64,000 bases of DNA from Leptobrachium leishanense (Eukaryota > Chordata > Amphibia > Anura > Megophryidae), in assembly GCA_009667805.1 (NCBI GenBank), contig CM019069.1:59327422-59391421 (forward strand), given 5' to 3'. Shown here one piece after another: positions 42,295-54,967 of this stretch. The notes below the pieces were generated by a model. It saw only the letters and a list, made by a program, of their open reading frames with translations. It was not told where the DNA came from and did not search any database. The position numbers and the translations under genes are program-made. Position 1 is the stretch's first letter. Each line of letters begins with the position of its first letter.

Positions 42295-43507
42295 TAGATA
42301 AATAGGAGCCGGAAGTTAAATTGTGGCTACTTCGCCCCGTTATGTCAAGTCCTGACCTTCTTATTGATCAATGGTAATCAGGCAAAGTAAAAATTGGCAG
42401 AATGTTGTCTGTGAAATACCTTAGTTTCCTCGAAGGCAATGAGCAGTGCATCCAGTAGAGAAAAAAAACATGGCACCTGTGCTTTGCAATGCCTGTCCGC
42501 TGGTGAAACTGTATATGGTTTAAACAAACTTTTCAGGGTGAAGCCTCTTCTTCAAACAGTGCCCTTTTGTGGCAGAAGCCCCCTCCTTGGTGGACAGGAT
42601 CTTCCTGAATACTACTCTACATACTGGTTTTAAGTTGTGCTGAATATATCGTTCTACAGCATATTTTTCTTCCTCTCTTCCAAATGAGAAACCTGCACAC
42701 GTAGAGAAATTACTGGCAAGTACATTCTTGTTGGCACGGCGGTGTGTCTGATTACGGATGACTACGTTCTGTCTGTAGTAACAGATGCAAGTTATTTTTT
42801 CATAATGTACTTGATCGCTCATTGCTGGGCTGCCCTATGTGTCCCTGGCACACTCTGACAACGGAGAGAAGAGCTCCTTGCGCTGTCTGCATGCTGTGTA
42901 CGTGGAAGCCAAGCGGCACAGGGGTGTTTGTCCAAATCAAATGGGCAACGTTCAGTTTATTCGCTAAACAGTGGTTATCACAGCTTTCTTTCTGGCAGGG
43001 AAGCAAAACGTATTAGAACTTCGTCGTGAGTTTTTCTTTTAACTTTTTTTTTTTTCCCCGGAAGATATGAAGCATCTAATGTGCTCATTCATTTAGGAAG
43101 GATGCTGGATAGCGGCATAGTCTGCCTTCTCATCAGGCCGGATGTATTCAGCCCATTTTTAACTTGTGAGAATGGAAAGCATAAAATGTGATTTAATGAA
43201 TGCTCACAATATTACACTTTCAGTATGATTTTGTTACAGTAAAGCCATTTGGCTATTTTTCCTGAATGGTTTCCATGCTCTATTAATTTTTTTATGAGGC
43301 ATAGTGATCTTTGAGTCTTTGTAAATCCAAAATTGAATTGCCGTGTGGTCCATAGCTGAAAAGCGTACACTTTAATATGGTTATGATAATCAGAAGAGGC
43401 TGGTTGTATTCTGTAAATGTGAGATTTGATAAAAGAGGTGCATTTTCTTTATTCAGTAGCTACTGCGAAAAAATGACATATTTCGTATTAAAAACTTTCT
43501 CCAGAAA
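42295..43507. other. Unassigned non-coding DNA
   Basis: No gene supported. Small overlapping frames at 42,439-43,016 lack family signatures. Confidence 0.45.
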
Positions 43508-43509
43508 GT

Positions 43510-43510
<1 letters not shown>

Positions 43511-43548
<38 letters not shown>
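43511..43548. repeat. Poly-T tract
   Basis: About 38 uninterrupted T, just before a SINE head. Confidence 0.95.
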
Positions 43549-43551
<3 letters not shown>

Positions 43552-43560
43552 TTCTTTAAT

Positions 43561-43772
43561 GCCGGCTGGGTGGAATAGAGGTATTGTCACTGCTCTGCAT
43601 GGAGAGAGCCTGTGGAGACATGGGTTCGATCCCAGTAAGAGCACCTCTCCAGTAAGTGTCCTTTGGCAAGACACCTAACGGTAAACACTCGCCACCCAGG
43701 ACATACTTGAAAACGAGAGAAATCTCAATGTATCCTTCCTGGTAAAATCCTTTCACACAAAAAAAAAAAATG
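43561..43772 (+). mobile_element. tRNA-derived SINE (family S) with LINE-T tail
   Basis: The head has GCCGGCTGGGTGGAATAGAG and the B-box-like GGTTCGATCCC at 43,623-43,633, as in tRNA-derived SINEs transcribed by RNA polymerase III. The body is CTCCAGTAAGTGTCC, GACACCTAACGG and CTCGCCACCCAGGACAT. The last 65 bp equal the LINE-T 3' end, followed by an A-rich stretch. Confidence 0.88.
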
Positions 43773-43777
43773 CACAC

Positions 43778-44630
43778 ACACTGATCAGCAACAACATTAA
43801 AATCACCTGCCTAATGGAGTATAGATCCCCTTCGTGTTGGCAAAACAGCTCTGAGGCGTTGAGACCTTTGAATTTGTCCTGTGGTAGCTGCAGATCCTTT
43901 AAGTCCAAGTTGTGAGGTTTGGATGGGGCCTCCATGGATCTAATTTGTTGTTCCAACACATCCCACAGATATTTAGTTGGATTAAGATCTGTGGAATTTG
44001 GAGGGCAAGGCAAGACATTGAAACTTTGTTATGTTCCTCAAACGAATTAACAATTTTCGGAGTGTGGCAGGGTGTTATCCTGCTGAAAGAGGCCACTGCC
44101 TTCTAGGCACACCATTGCCATGAAGGGGTGTATGAGGTCTGCACCAATCTCTAGGTAGGTGGTACAAGTCAAGCATGTTTTTGACACCTTTTTATCATGG
44201 CCAGCATTAGGTTTTTCAGCAGCTTGAGCTGCAGTAGCTCTTCTCTTTGAACCAACCAGTTGGCTAGCCATCATTTCCCATGTGTATTATACTCGGACGA
44301 CAGTTCAACGGTTGTCCTTCCCTGGGCCACTTTTGGTAGGTACTAACCACTACATTCTGGAAACACTCCACATGACTTGCCATTTTGGAGATGCTCTGAT
44401 GATCACCTAGCCATCACTATTTGGCCCTTGTCAGAGTCACTCAGAGCTTTTCGCTTGCCCATTTTTCCTGCATGTAACACATGAAACTCAAGAATTAACT
44501 GCTCGCTTGCTGCCTAATATATCCCACCCCTTGACAGATGCCATTGTAAAGATCTAATCAATATTATTTACTTTACCGCTCACTCTCACCTCACATTTGT
44601 CAGATTTCATGTTTTGGTGGTCCTTCAGCC
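43778..44630 (-). pseudogene. Tc1/mariner transposon with broken transposase
   Basis: The left terminus is CACTGATCAGCAACAACATT, a Tc1-type terminal repeat widespread in fish and frogs. The right end is a decayed partner near 44,600-44,630. On the minus strand, frames carry transposase pieces: FQQDN (44,047-44,274), EEHNKVSMSC (43,899-44,096) and PPNSTDLNPTKYLWDVLEQQ, then IRSMEAP (43,753-44,013). The last matches the C-terminal DDE region, including the PxSPDLNPIE-like motif with its Glu replaced by Thr or Lys. Frames are shifted, so the enzyme is dead. Confidence 0.86.
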
Positions 44631-44758
44631 ATTTAGGCAACATCTTTCTATATGTCATTGACACTATCACGCTCTCTCCTTATCAAAATTCTTTATTCCA
44701 CCTTTTGTAGCTTTACCCCCACTGTCTTTATCTATCTGTAACTTTACTCCCCCTCCAG

Positions 44759-44882
44759 TCAGTCTCTTCACCTCCCATCTCAGTCTCTTCACCTCCCATC
44801 TCAGTCTCTTCACCTCCCATCTCAGTCTCTTCACCTCCCATCTCAGTCTCTTCACCTCCCATCTCAGTCTCATCACCTCCTG
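44759..44882. repeat. 21-bp tandem repeat, about six units
   Basis: Unit CAGTCTCTTCACCTCCCATC plus T, repeated almost perfectly. On the minus strand it reads LRWEVKR over and over, because 21 is a multiple of three. This is not a gene. Confidence 0.95.
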
Positions 44883-46530
44883 ATTCCTGGTCTCTTCAGC
44901 CCCCTACCCCCCCCCCCCGTGTTTCAGTCGGTTCACCCTTCCCAATGTCTCTTGGGTCTCTTCACCCACCAATCTTTTGATCCTGTGGTCCACTCGGTCT
45001 CCTCACTCACCCCCTTCCCCACCATTCCTTGGTCTCTTTATCCCACTCTCCTTCTATGCTTCTCTTTACCATATATTTATCTCTTTATGAGATCTCGGCG
45101 TTTTTCTGTTTATCCCTTTTTTATTTTTTTTTACATGGTGACTTTGTATCCCTCTATCACAGTATTTGTTTAGATACACCACACATATTTTTAGCAGATT
45201 TTCACATTTTTATGGAGTAGTTGTGGGCCAAGTGGTTTGATTTATGAACTGGTTGTCAGCGCTTGAAGAATGATTCAGCGATGCATAAATGTGTCTCCCG
45301 GCAGCTGTGTGACATGGGACGATATTGCCACAGACATCTGTTTTGGCTTTTCATTGCTGTAGGCACTGGACGTAGATTACTTTATGTCACCGTATGAAGT
45401 GCTCAGTCACCAAGTATGCAGAAGGATCCTGCTGCCAGGGGAATGTAAAGAACGCATTGGGTCCTTAACTTTTTATTGCCACAATTAGTAATTTTTCATG
45501 TATTTTCCTTTTTCCAGGTGATCTGTATAAACATGGCAGGGAAGTTTTTCGCGGTTTTTCTACAGCCCCTTGTAGGATCGACTTTTATAGCCTCCTGTTA
45601 ATTTATTTCAAGTCGCAAGTTCAGCTTCCAAAATGTTGGCGTAAGTGACGGTTTAGAACACAGAGAGCTCCTTGTCTTACGGTATTTGCAGCTGACCCTG
45701 CAAAGCCTGGAGCCTAGCCTGGGCATAGCCCATGTTTAAATCCTTTTTTTTTTCGTTTTTACGGTGAGTGTTGAGGCATGCTTGGGACATTAGAAAAAGG
45801 AGTTCCCTTTGACATAAGTGACAGCTGCCTTTTTATAAATGAGTGTTTGGGTGCAGTCACTTTGCTCTCTCCACCAGCCCCCACTTTACTCTGTTTCCCG
45901 TTCCAGCTGCTGCGTGCATTTATGGCCAATATTTCAAACATTGCCATTACGTAATGCATCTACTCCTCAATCATCTCTACAAATGGAGCGAGGGGTGTCT
46001 GGAAGACACATTTTTCCTGTAGTGCTGGATAGGAGGAATTGAACAAAACAGCAGAATCCCCATGCTTACAATGACCGACTGAGAATTTGCTAAACAATAG
46101 CATAATTGTTATGTTGCTTTTTTGTGCCCTTGAGTGCTTATTTACTCATTCTAATCAATAAATGGGGAAGATCCTGCTGACCCCCCTGCCCGGTTTCTTT
46201 TCCCCAATCTTTGGCTAGAGTAGTCTCCTGTGGTCTCCTGCTGGCATCTACTGTAGCTGGAAGAAGCAACATAGTTGATGATAAAGATGTTCTTGATTAG
46301 CGTGTACAGCCAGATACCGCTCAATGTTTCGACACTGAAAGGCATTATTGGGTCAGATGGTGAATGCTTGTTTAGCCTATTTGTTCCTGATGACGACTTC
46401 TAAAATGAACCTGTGTCTAGTATTCCTTTACCGTAAGACTCCATGGAGAGCCGTGGTATTGGGCTTTCAAACTTTACGTCAAGACCTGTAGCTTGACTTG
46501 GAATGGCAGTGGAGATTTCTTATTTAGAAC
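44883..46530. other. Unassigned non-coding DNA
   Basis: C/T-rich at first, then ordinary sequence. A pyrimidine-rich TTTTCCTTTTTCCAG at 45,505-45,519 resembles a splice acceptor, but no open exon with a donor follows convincingly. Confidence 0.4.
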
Positions 46531-46663
46531 AGAGGTCAGAAACCTTGCCCCTTAGATGTTTTGGAACTACATTCCCCATGAGGCTCAGCCAACATAAAGA
46601 GTATAAAGTATCACGGGAGATGTAGGTTTAACAATATCTGCAGGGCAAATGTTGCTGACCCCT
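46531..46663. mobile_element. Palindromic MITE, family P (intact)
   Basis: AGAGGTCAGAAACCTTGCCC and AAATGTTGCTGACCCCTGAT at the ends, with TTTGGAACTACATTCCCCAT inside. It serves as the uninterrupted reference for the broken copies at 17.74 and 56.41 kb. Confidence 0.83.
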
Positions 46664-46669
46664 GATTTA

Positions 46670-47121
46670 GGCTGGTGTCAGACGAGCGCATTTTTGTACG
46701 GACTTTGCGCCCGTGCAGTACGGACGCACTTTCTGACGGAGGACGCAGTAGTGGCCACACAGTCCGTTTTTGTGACTGACGTTATTTTTGACGGATGTAG
46801 CAGGGAAAAGAAATTTAAATATGAAAAACATTTTGTCCGTCAAAAATGCTGGACGTATAAATGCAGTCCGTCTGACCTCGTTCATCACGCACACACAAAG
46901 CTATGCAGACGTTGCGGACGCAGCGCACTCCGCACGTCCATTCTAGCGGTTTTACGTTCTTGCCTAACTTGCGTCCGTTTGCCACGTGCGTTGTGCGCCC
47001 GCAGTTCGGTGCGGACGCATTTCATGTGGGGGGGCTCCATTGGAGATTATTCTATGCTGCGACGGACGTTTATTATGTGCGCAAAAACGGACATTCACAC
47101 TGCGCTCGTCTGACACGAGCC
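46670..47121 (+). mobile_element. Harbinger-like MITE, subfamily B (B6)
   Basis: Starts GGCTGGTGTCAGACGAGCGC and ends CGCTCGTCTGACACGAGCC. The terminal repeats carry matching changes (GTGTC/GACAC), so both ends were copied as a pair. TTA is on the left, TAA on the right. The 154-residue frame at 46,649-47,113 is a shadow. Confidence 0.92.
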
Positions 47122-47124
47122 TAA

Positions 47125-47549
47125 GGCTAGGGTCAGACTGAGGCAGTGCGAACGCGCGTTCTGGCGCACTTAATCACGGCCGTGCTAGCAGCAGATGCCG
47201 GGCAATGACGGCCAATATACGAAGTACGGTCGCACAAAAGTCCGGCTGCGCAACGCAAGTGGAAAATGAACGCATTTTTTCGAGAACGTTAAACCACTAG
47301 TACTGACGTACAGAGTGCGCTGCGTCCGCTAGAGGCGTGTGTGCGTGAATTGGAGATGTCAGACGCTGCTAATGTCCGGCCAACATAACGTCCAGATGCA
47401 AGAAGTGTTTTATTGATGATCCGTACAAAATCACGGATGAAACTGCGCATAGTATGACCGCTATTGCGTATTCCGTGAAAAAATACGTCCATTCTTCGAA
47501 CGCACATTTTCACGGACAACGTGAAAAATGCATTAGTCTGACCCTAGCC
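47125..47549 (-). mobile_element. Harbinger-like MITE A12
   Basis: Directly follows B6, sharing TAA at 47,122-47,124; TTA follows at 47,550-47,552. It is nearly the same as A2 at 13,436, including GGCTAGGGTCAGACTGAGGC and CATTCTTCGAACGC. Confidence 0.93.
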
Positions 47550-47552
47550 TTA

Positions 47553-48723
47553 GAGGTTCGCTGACTAGCGTGCTGTCGGCACATCTGTAATTGAGCCCAA
47601 TATATTGTGTGTTCCTGCTGCTAACCAAAGCAATGATGTGTTGATCCAATTCACCTGTTCCATGCGATGGTTAGACTATGGGACATTCTGCATTTTTTAC
47701 AAAGTTTTTCTTCAACTTTTTTTTAAGAATGTTTTGGTAAATTCTAGTTACTCTCACAATGAAGGGTTGTGTTTACATTGGAGGATTGATGGTGTTGATC
47801 AATTTAGGTCAGGTTCTTCTATTTCTGCATTATTAAAACGTACCTACAAATATGTAGTTGCTTCCTAAAGTTTTTCTGGCATTTTGTTTTTTGTTTGCTT
47901 TGTTACTCCAAAGTTTGATAGAAACCTGTCAAGTCATGTTTTAGATTACTTTGACCTGTTGGTGCCATTGCATGTAAATATAGATGTAATTTAGAACAAG
48001 ACTACAGTATAGTATGAGAATTTAAAAAAAAAAAAAACATTTATTGTAGTTAGTGACTTGTTGCTATGAGTTTTATTGCCTTAAACATCTCATTTTCTCC
48101 CAGATACAGCAAATGCGTGAAGCCTCTCCTAAAGGAGAATTTAGGACACTTGGGAGTTGTGTGTTTTTATATTTATACACATAACAAAGTCTTCACATAT
48201 TAATCTTGTGCATGTTTTGCACGCAGCACGCCTGTTTTCCATATGCTTTTACCTATTTGTGAGCAGCTTGCTCATTTTGTCAGGTTTGTTTGATGTTGGA
48301 GCAGTGCTGGTAATATATTAGCTCCCTGCTTGTGACATATGGGCAGTGAGCTATTTGGCTGATAATGTGCCTTGCCTTCACGCCTCCAGCTCCCTGGCGT
48401 CCTTGGAGAGTGAAAGGGACAGCTCATACAGACATATTATTCATCTATTTCCTATTGGCAGTAACAGCTTTGACAACTTTATGTATTTGCTCTTTTTCTG
48501 GAATCGTAGCCTTTCTTACAGTATGTCCCCTTACTTTATCTCCTGCGTTAAAATCTATATACTGTTTTTTTTTTTTTTTTTGTGGTGTGCTGGATTAATT
48601 AATCCATTTTTGTAACCTATTTGGAAATTCAATTTTTTTTTTCTTTTCATATTAAGCATATGAAATTAGGTTAATACACCCTAATGTGTTAAATGTTGAT
48701 TCTAGGCTTTTTTTTTTTTTTTT
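47553..48723. other. Unassigned non-coding DNA
   Basis: T-runs at 48,567-48,581 and 48,710-48,723. No gene recognised. Confidence 0.45.
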
Positions 48724-48869
48724 CTTGAGAAAGGATTTTACCAGGAAGGATACATTGAGATTTCTCTCGTTTTCAAGTATGTCCTGGGTGGCGAGTATGT
48801 ACCGTTAGTTGTCTTGCCCAAGGACACTTACTGGAGAGGTGCTCTTGCCGGGATCGAACCTTTCCTAGC
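48724..48869 (-). mobile_element. SINE family S, minus, head truncated
   Basis: The LINE-T tail inverse is followed by CTGGGTGGCGAGTATGTACC, CCCAAGGACACTTACTGGAG and GGGATCGAACC (the inverse B box). It then breaks off within the head. Confidence 0.82.
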
Positions 48870-50366
48870 AGGTCCACCCCCCCCCCTCGTGTCGTTCCCA
48901 GACGTATGAGTTTTATCTTCTCGTGTTTTTAATATATACTGCAAATGCAACGTCCTATAGATAAAATCCATTATCCCCTTTACCTCCTCGCTGTATCCAG
49001 TTGTAATGATTCTGCTCCGGCATGATGGGCACATTTATCAATGTATACGAGATTGCCTTTCTTTATTCTTCATTGGCCACCAGATCAACAGCACTTCGTA
49101 GCAAAAAGTCTATTCGTAGGATCCCGATCTCATTAGGATGTTCGCATGCATCCCGAGACCTGACAGCCTAGAATAATTTCACAGCAAATGTATCCATCCT
49201 TCTAGCGGCGGATACACCCGAAGAAATCCGTATGTGTCATTGGTGATAATTGGCCTGGGCGCTGTCATTTGATATGCCATTAAGCTTGCGAATGAGGTTT
49301 TAGTAAGCGAGTAGGAAAGTGAACATGATAATATTTTCCTTTTTGTTACACCTCATCACTTAAAATCTTTTGACTTGTCATTCCTTGGCAGTTCCCCAAA
49401 TGGAGAATTCACCTTACTTCATACGCCGTAGTTTCTCAAAAAAAGCTGTTCTTTCAGTGTCCCCAAATGAAAATCTATATATATTTTTTTCTTTTTCAAG
49501 CAATGTTTCAGTCAATGTGTCCAGTCGTCTAGCATTGTTTTTATCAGTGTTCCATGAAGATCATCGCCACTTTAGAAGTGACAAACAATAGTCATTGGTG
49601 TTGTAAACTGTGGTGCCACAACGTTGAATGAAGAATGTTTGCCGTTTAATCAATTTATAGAAGAATTCAGTGGTGTGTATGTGTGTGTGCATATAAATAT
49701 ACACGCTCTCTCTATGATTTAAGGGAAACTACAGTTCTATGGCCTAAAATGAAATAATTATTTTGCCCTCATCCTGTGTGAATTTTCTGTAACAGGATAT
49801 TTGAGAATTCATTCACCAAAGGGAAAAGACAATCAAGACTTTATATGCCTTCAAAGAGGATCAAATTAAAAGTGGTTACACAAGACAGAAACTGTGATGT
49901 TAACCAATAAATCTGTTCATGAGATCAAACGGGCAGAGTGGCCTCTTTGTGTAACTCCAGTCACATGTTGTTCATATCCTGTTAGTGTCTAAGGTTTTAC
50001 TAATGCTTTGAATATAAAGACTGCCTTATACGTAATCCTGCTTAAATTGGCGTTGGATGATTCCATGTTTTTTTATTTGATTATCTCTGACACTGACTCC
50101 AGAGACATGTGTTAATTATGTGATAAGCACATACATCTTTCCTGTAAACTGAGTGATGAAAAACAGGATTCATACTTCTAACCGCAACTATATTTAGCAG
50201 ATTTGATTTGTGTTTTCTATTGAGTTATGTTTTGATACATTAGATCAGAATATTTATTTTAGGTCCTTCAATTCCGTTGTTCTGTTTTATTGGGTTGTGT
50301 TTTCTATGTTGTGTGTTGTTTTTTCTCCTGTGCTTTTGTTGTGGTTCTTTTCTTGATCTGTGACAT
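48870..50366. other. Unassigned non-coding DNA
   Basis: No gene or recurring element recognised. (TG/TA)-rich at 49,674-49,700. Confidence 0.45.
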
Positions 50367-50369
50367 TAA

Positions 50370-50695
50370 GGCCAGTTTCACACAAGCGTTTTTCAGAGCC
50401 GAAGGAACATCCGTGAGAGTGGACGTACCTTCCACTCTGACGCCCGTGTGGTCACCTCGCTGAGCGCAGTTAGTGAGCTCAGTGCTACAAAAGGAAGATC
50501 CTATGGAGGATCATGCTTTGTAGTCCCGTCAGCGTCCATCGTAGCTTTTTGACTGGGAGGCTGAAATCACATCCGGTGGTAGTGCGCGCAATTCGTGTGC
50601 GTGTGGCCCTCCTCTGCCAATTCGTCACACAGCTGCGATGAAAGCAGGGAAGTGCGGTCACACGGACGCACTCAGTGCACTCGTGTGACGCAGCC
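50370..50695 (-). mobile_element. Harbinger-like MITE, subfamily C (C2)
   Basis: Flanked by TAA on both sides. Ends GGCCAGTTTCACACAAGCG and CACTCGTGTGACGCAGCC. Interior GAACATCCGTGAGAGTGGAC and ATCCTATGGAGGATCATGC match C1 in reverse. Its termini have drifted to a TTCACAC form, resembling E at 53,597. Confidence 0.85.
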
Positions 50696-50698
50696 TAA

Positions 50699-53120
50699 AA
50701 GAACCTCTCTCCATAGCTGCCATTCATGTGTTCACACTCTTCTTCTCCACATGCCAGTGGTACCAAAGAAACCTTTGCTGACCATCCACATGGTTGGGTA
50801 TAGGCAGCGGATTGGTGTTGAAATACAAATCTGATTTCAAGTGCATCCCTTGCCTTCTACATAGAACATTTTATACTAATTTATTTGTTATAGATTTTAA
50901 TATTTATATTATCCGAAGAGGGAGACAATGTGAGAGCCAACCATCTAACATGCTTCAAGGGATCTCATGTAAGTCATAAGCCCATCACAGCTTTTAAAGA
51001 CCACTTCACAAGGTTTTGTGCAATATTTCGTTTATTATTTGAAAATCGGTGTTCCTAAATTTTTGGTAACTAGTTTGCTTTCTACCACCTTTTAGGAGCC
51101 AAAATGTGTGCTTTGATTGACCCTGGCTAAAGATTTTTGAAAATGCCCAAAGGAAGAGGCGAGGTCATGTCATTGACGCCCAGTATGGGTTTCGACACAT
51201 GGTATTATCGAACAGACTCTGAGGTGTCACCTTGCAGGGTCAGAATACTGCTTGAAACGATGTTCTGCAAGAGCAACGTCAACCTCTCGCATAACCCCTG
51301 TCATTGATTTTTTTCCAGTAATGTCCTGATCTCAGAGTGTGTATGTAACATATTTCAAACATCCCAAGGAGTTTTGCGGAATTAGTCTCGAGCCAAGTCA
51401 GCCTTCTCCAAAGTTACTGATTTAAAAAGAGGAACAAACACAAAGTAGGAAATTCATAGTTCGGAACATGACAGTTGCTTTATGTCAGCAGTCGGAGGTT
51501 TGTGGACGAGCTCTTGCAGAAATCCAGTGATTTTTTTTCCCTCCCCGCTCCACTGGGAATGTGCTTTTTTTTTTTTTTTTTTTGCCTAAGCCCTGTTTTC
51601 AGGGAAGTGGAAATAATTGTTTGGATAGGATAATTTCCTATATTTTCTTTATTATACAAGAAATAAGATAAGCAGGAACTTTGCTAGCATGTCGTACAGC
51701 TGTTGCAATGACATAATGGTCTTGTTTAACCACCGGGTAATTAAGAACTTCCTGCGTTCCACCAACCCCCAAATTATGACAACTCCCACAGAATGAAGAG
51801 CATGTCTGAAAAAAATCCCGTGCTAAAAATATATTTCAAATCCCACAAGCGGTTGTGAAGAATGGCCTGCTCTGTTTGTGATTAAAGCATTTTTTTTAAT
51901 GTTTCTTCCTCTCCAGTACATGCAGTTTGCATTGCAATGCAGCCTTTGTATTCGTTCGGTGCTGTTGTGTAGCTGTGTCCGCACGGTCCTGCCCCGGTAT
52001 GGAGCTGCATACCAGATTAGTGTTTCATAAGAGCGCTTTGGACAATAAACTTGTCGGTAAAACAAAGATTTCAAAGAAAAACTGCACATATGCATTCGTG
52101 GGAAGTGGGGTTTGTGGCTCAATGGGAAAATCCTTACGGTGGAAAAAGGTTAAGCAGTAAGTAGCAAAACAAGTCCCCTTTCCCTCGGAAGGCTCAGGCT
52201 AATAATGTGAAGCTTGTTCTCTGATAAGAAGTCCCGTTGGCCATGTGCCCGAAGTCTGGACTTGGATAACAGGATAAAACCAATTTCCAGATATCATTTA
52301 AAGAGGAAGTCCCATCAAATGAAGTGCCTAAAGTTGACCAAATCTGCCGTATTAACAAAAAAGCTTCTTGTTTTATTATATTAGTTCATAACATTGTAAC
52401 GTGGTCTTTCTGTATTGTTGAAATGGTTCTGGGGTTTGTTGTTTGTTTCATCTTCCAATAGAAGAAGAAAAAAAACCCCTGTTTTTACTATACATCCAAG
52501 CGAAAATGTGAGTCTTAACCCCTTCACTGCTGAGTATACGCAATCTATTAAAGGTCCTGCAGGAGCCCAAGGTCGGTAAACTTGATCTAGTCGTGTTCTG
52601 GAGCATTGCCAACATATTAAGCTTATTGCAATTGGAATTTATTTCGTATGGTTCCCAGAAAATGTTCTCAAGTTGCAGTATGCCGGACATTTCAGTCAAT
52701 GTGGACTGTTCTCAGTACCTGAATGGACACAGAGTCTATCTGCCTGTGTCTCACAGACGCATGCTGCAGTAGCAAACGTTTACCAGCAGGGGGATCCCCT
52801 CTACTTGCCAAACAAGCTTATTGTATTGTAAATTTATATGTAGGAAAAAGCCTAGTTATTCCTTATCAAAGTTTTGCTTCCACTCACTTCAGTTCGCATG
52901 TCCCCAGGGTGCAAGCTATGAGTGGAGGAGTCAATGGTACAAGACAGCCCAACACACACTCACTCACTCACTCACCCTACAAGACGGCCATCGTTGCAGC
53001 TGTGAGACAATCTCGCAACACTGCGAGACTGCTCTCTCCGAGGGGTGAGATGTAGCATTGACCTATGCAATATCACATCCCTGGTGGGATATCACAGGCA
53101 AGGTGCACCGGGTCTGAAAA
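50699..53120. other. Unassigned non-coding DNA
   Basis: T-run at 51,566-51,583 and a CACT run at 52,960-52,975. No gene is supported. Frames at 51,823-52,160 and 52,723-53,055 lack splice borders or family resemblance. Confidence 0.4.
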
Positions 53121-53286
53121 GAAACATAGAAACATAGAAAAATGTCGGCAGATAAGAACCTTTCGGCCCATCTAGTCTGCCCAATTACATGGATACTTTA
53201 CCTGGATTTATCTTTTGTTTAGGATAGCCTTATGCCTATCCCATGCTTGCTTAAATTCAATTACTGTTTTGGCCTCTACCACTTCT
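53121..53286 (-). mobile_element. CR1 LINE 3' end (minus)
   Basis: Near-identical to 9,141-9,302, from GAAACATAGAAAAATGTCGG to TTGGCCTCTACCACTTC. 5'-truncated at almost the same point. Confidence 0.9.
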
Positions 53287-53302
53287 AACAGGGTCACTCT
53301 AA

Positions 53303-53480
53303 AGCAGTGTTTCCCAAATCTGTCCTCGGGACCCTCAACCTGGCCAGATTTTGCAGATCACCTTGGAATGGCAGACTGAATCCTGTAATCACTGAGCAGC
53401 AAATCATATCACCTGTGCTGTGCTTCATATATCTGGCAAACCTGGCATGTCTAAAGCCTACAGCTATTGTATTTTATAGA
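53303..53480. mobile_element. Possible hAT-type fragment
   Basis: Starts CAGTGTTTCCCAAATCTGTC then CTCGGGACCCTCAACCTGG. A CAGTGTTTCCCAA-type terminus with CCTCGGGACC is familiar from vertebrate hAT-derived repeats. No matching right end is seen. Confidence 0.45.
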
Positions 53481-53596
53481 AAATCCCCAGAAATATCTTT
53501 TAGGTGTTTAGCTTTCAAGAAGTCAACAGTGTGGATTTCCAAGTCAGACTGATGTAATGTTACCATAGTGCAGGTTACAAGTCTCTCCTTTTCCAA

Positions 53597-53896
53597 GGCC
53601 CCGTTCACACCTCAGCGTTTTTCATATGTGTTTTTTGTTGCGCGTATCGCGCAAATGTATCGAGTATCGCGCATTGCAGCGTGTTCATGCTGCAGTCTTT
53701 GGCCGCGAACGTGCTGCAATAAGCCCCAAAGAAGCTCATGTACTTCTTTTAGCGTAGGGCGTTTTACAGCACATTCCTACGCGCTGTAAAACCCCCATGT
53801 GTGAACGGGCCCCATAGGAAATCATGGGATTTCCGTGTTTGGGTGTTTTACAGCACGTAGGAATGCGCTGTAAAATGCCCAGGTGTGAACGGGGCC
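53597..53896. mobile_element. TIR MITE with TTCACAC ends (family E)
   Basis: Starts GGCCCCGTTCACACCTCAGC and ends AGGTGTGAACGGGGCC, with TAA on the right and CAA on the left. Inside is GCGTATCGCGC plus three alternating copies of GTTTTACAGCRC with TTCCTACGCGCTGTAAAAC. The size and 3-bp flank fit PIF/Harbinger. Confidence 0.78.
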
Positions 53897-53899
53897 TAA

Positions 53900-54966
53900 G
53901 GCTTGGCCAAACATCTACAAAACCTTTCAACCATCTGACTTTTTAATATACTGTGTTGCAATGACATTACTTGTTTCCACATATGCAGGAAAACCTAATA
54001 TAATGGGGCTTGACAAATCTGCATGACATTTAGAAGCCAACAAGAAAACCTAAGCCCCAACTGCTCGTTTTTAGGGGCTGAGTAAAGTTTTGTATAGAGA
54101 TCTGTTTAGAATAATAATAAATTAGGAACAAGAGGTAAAGGTTCCTGAGCCTGTGGCTACCAACCCCCTGGATTTGTCTAGCCTTGTAATACAAAATAAT
54201 CAGTGACTGTAGTATGGCCTTTGCATTCAAGCCAAAAAATAAATAAAATGTAAATAGTAACAGTGATTTAGGCAGGGTACTGAAAAAACAAGTCCTTCAT
54301 CTTTTAATAAAATCTTATATATTATTGCTACTTCAGTGCAAATATTCCACACACTGTCCTGGTGACAACCTGAAGGTAGAAAGAACTGAGACTTTTTTTA
54401 AAGATTGCTGCAAGTCATGTCACCTGTCATACGGTTTAAATTTCAAAAAATGCTCTTGTTCGGACTTGAAATGTAGTAGACAAAAATGTATCTATTTTCC
54501 TTTGTCTTTTCTTTTTTTCTTCTTTCCTCCCTAGTTCATAATAAAATAAAGGCAGTGGTATAAATCCTATTCAATTGAGAGAATTCATCTTATTATAGTG
54601 CAGGAGTTTTTATGAAATTTATGTTGTTGCCCTAAATAATTGCTACATTGGATTGTACAGTACACACTGTGCAAGAGTATCGGATAATGCCTTGGTTCCT
54701 GAAACTCGTGGGAGACAACTATAGAAAATTCTGTAGGATCTTTACAACTAGATTCTTTTACATTTTAGGAACCAAGGTTAAAGGAATACTCTACTGAAAA
54801 GTATAGTGTCCCTGTTTTTTGCACTTAAGTAATTGGATAAAATAAATTTTGGGCAATGTTGCTCCTCTTTTGTCCCTCAATGCACGCAGCTCCTCCTCTT
54901 CCTTACCAAATCAGAGAGTCCGTGAGGCTTTTCTGTGTAATTTGCACACTTTACTTACATATGAAA
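53900..54966. other. Unassigned non-coding DNA
   Basis: No gene or recurring element recognised. Confidence 0.45.
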
Positions 54967-54967
54967 G

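Noticed and set aside
43623..43633. B-box-like GGTTCGATCCC as a true tRNA gene
   Set aside because: No cloverleaf with a proper acceptor stem, and the sequence continues into a SINE body with a LINE tail.
43753..44274. Active Tc1 transposase
   Set aside because: Motif pieces fall in different frames and catalytic-region residues are changed; it is a decayed copy.
44667..44876. Peptide with repeated LRWEVKR
   Set aside because: Produced by a 21-bp tandem repeat whose unit length is a multiple of three.
45505..45620. Possible exon after TTTTCCTTTTTCCAG
   Set aside because: No convincing donor in register and the peptide has no recognisable features.
46649..47113. 154-residue plus-strand open frame
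   Set aside because: Lies almost wholly in MITE B6. The start is in unrelated P-element flank. No family resemblance.
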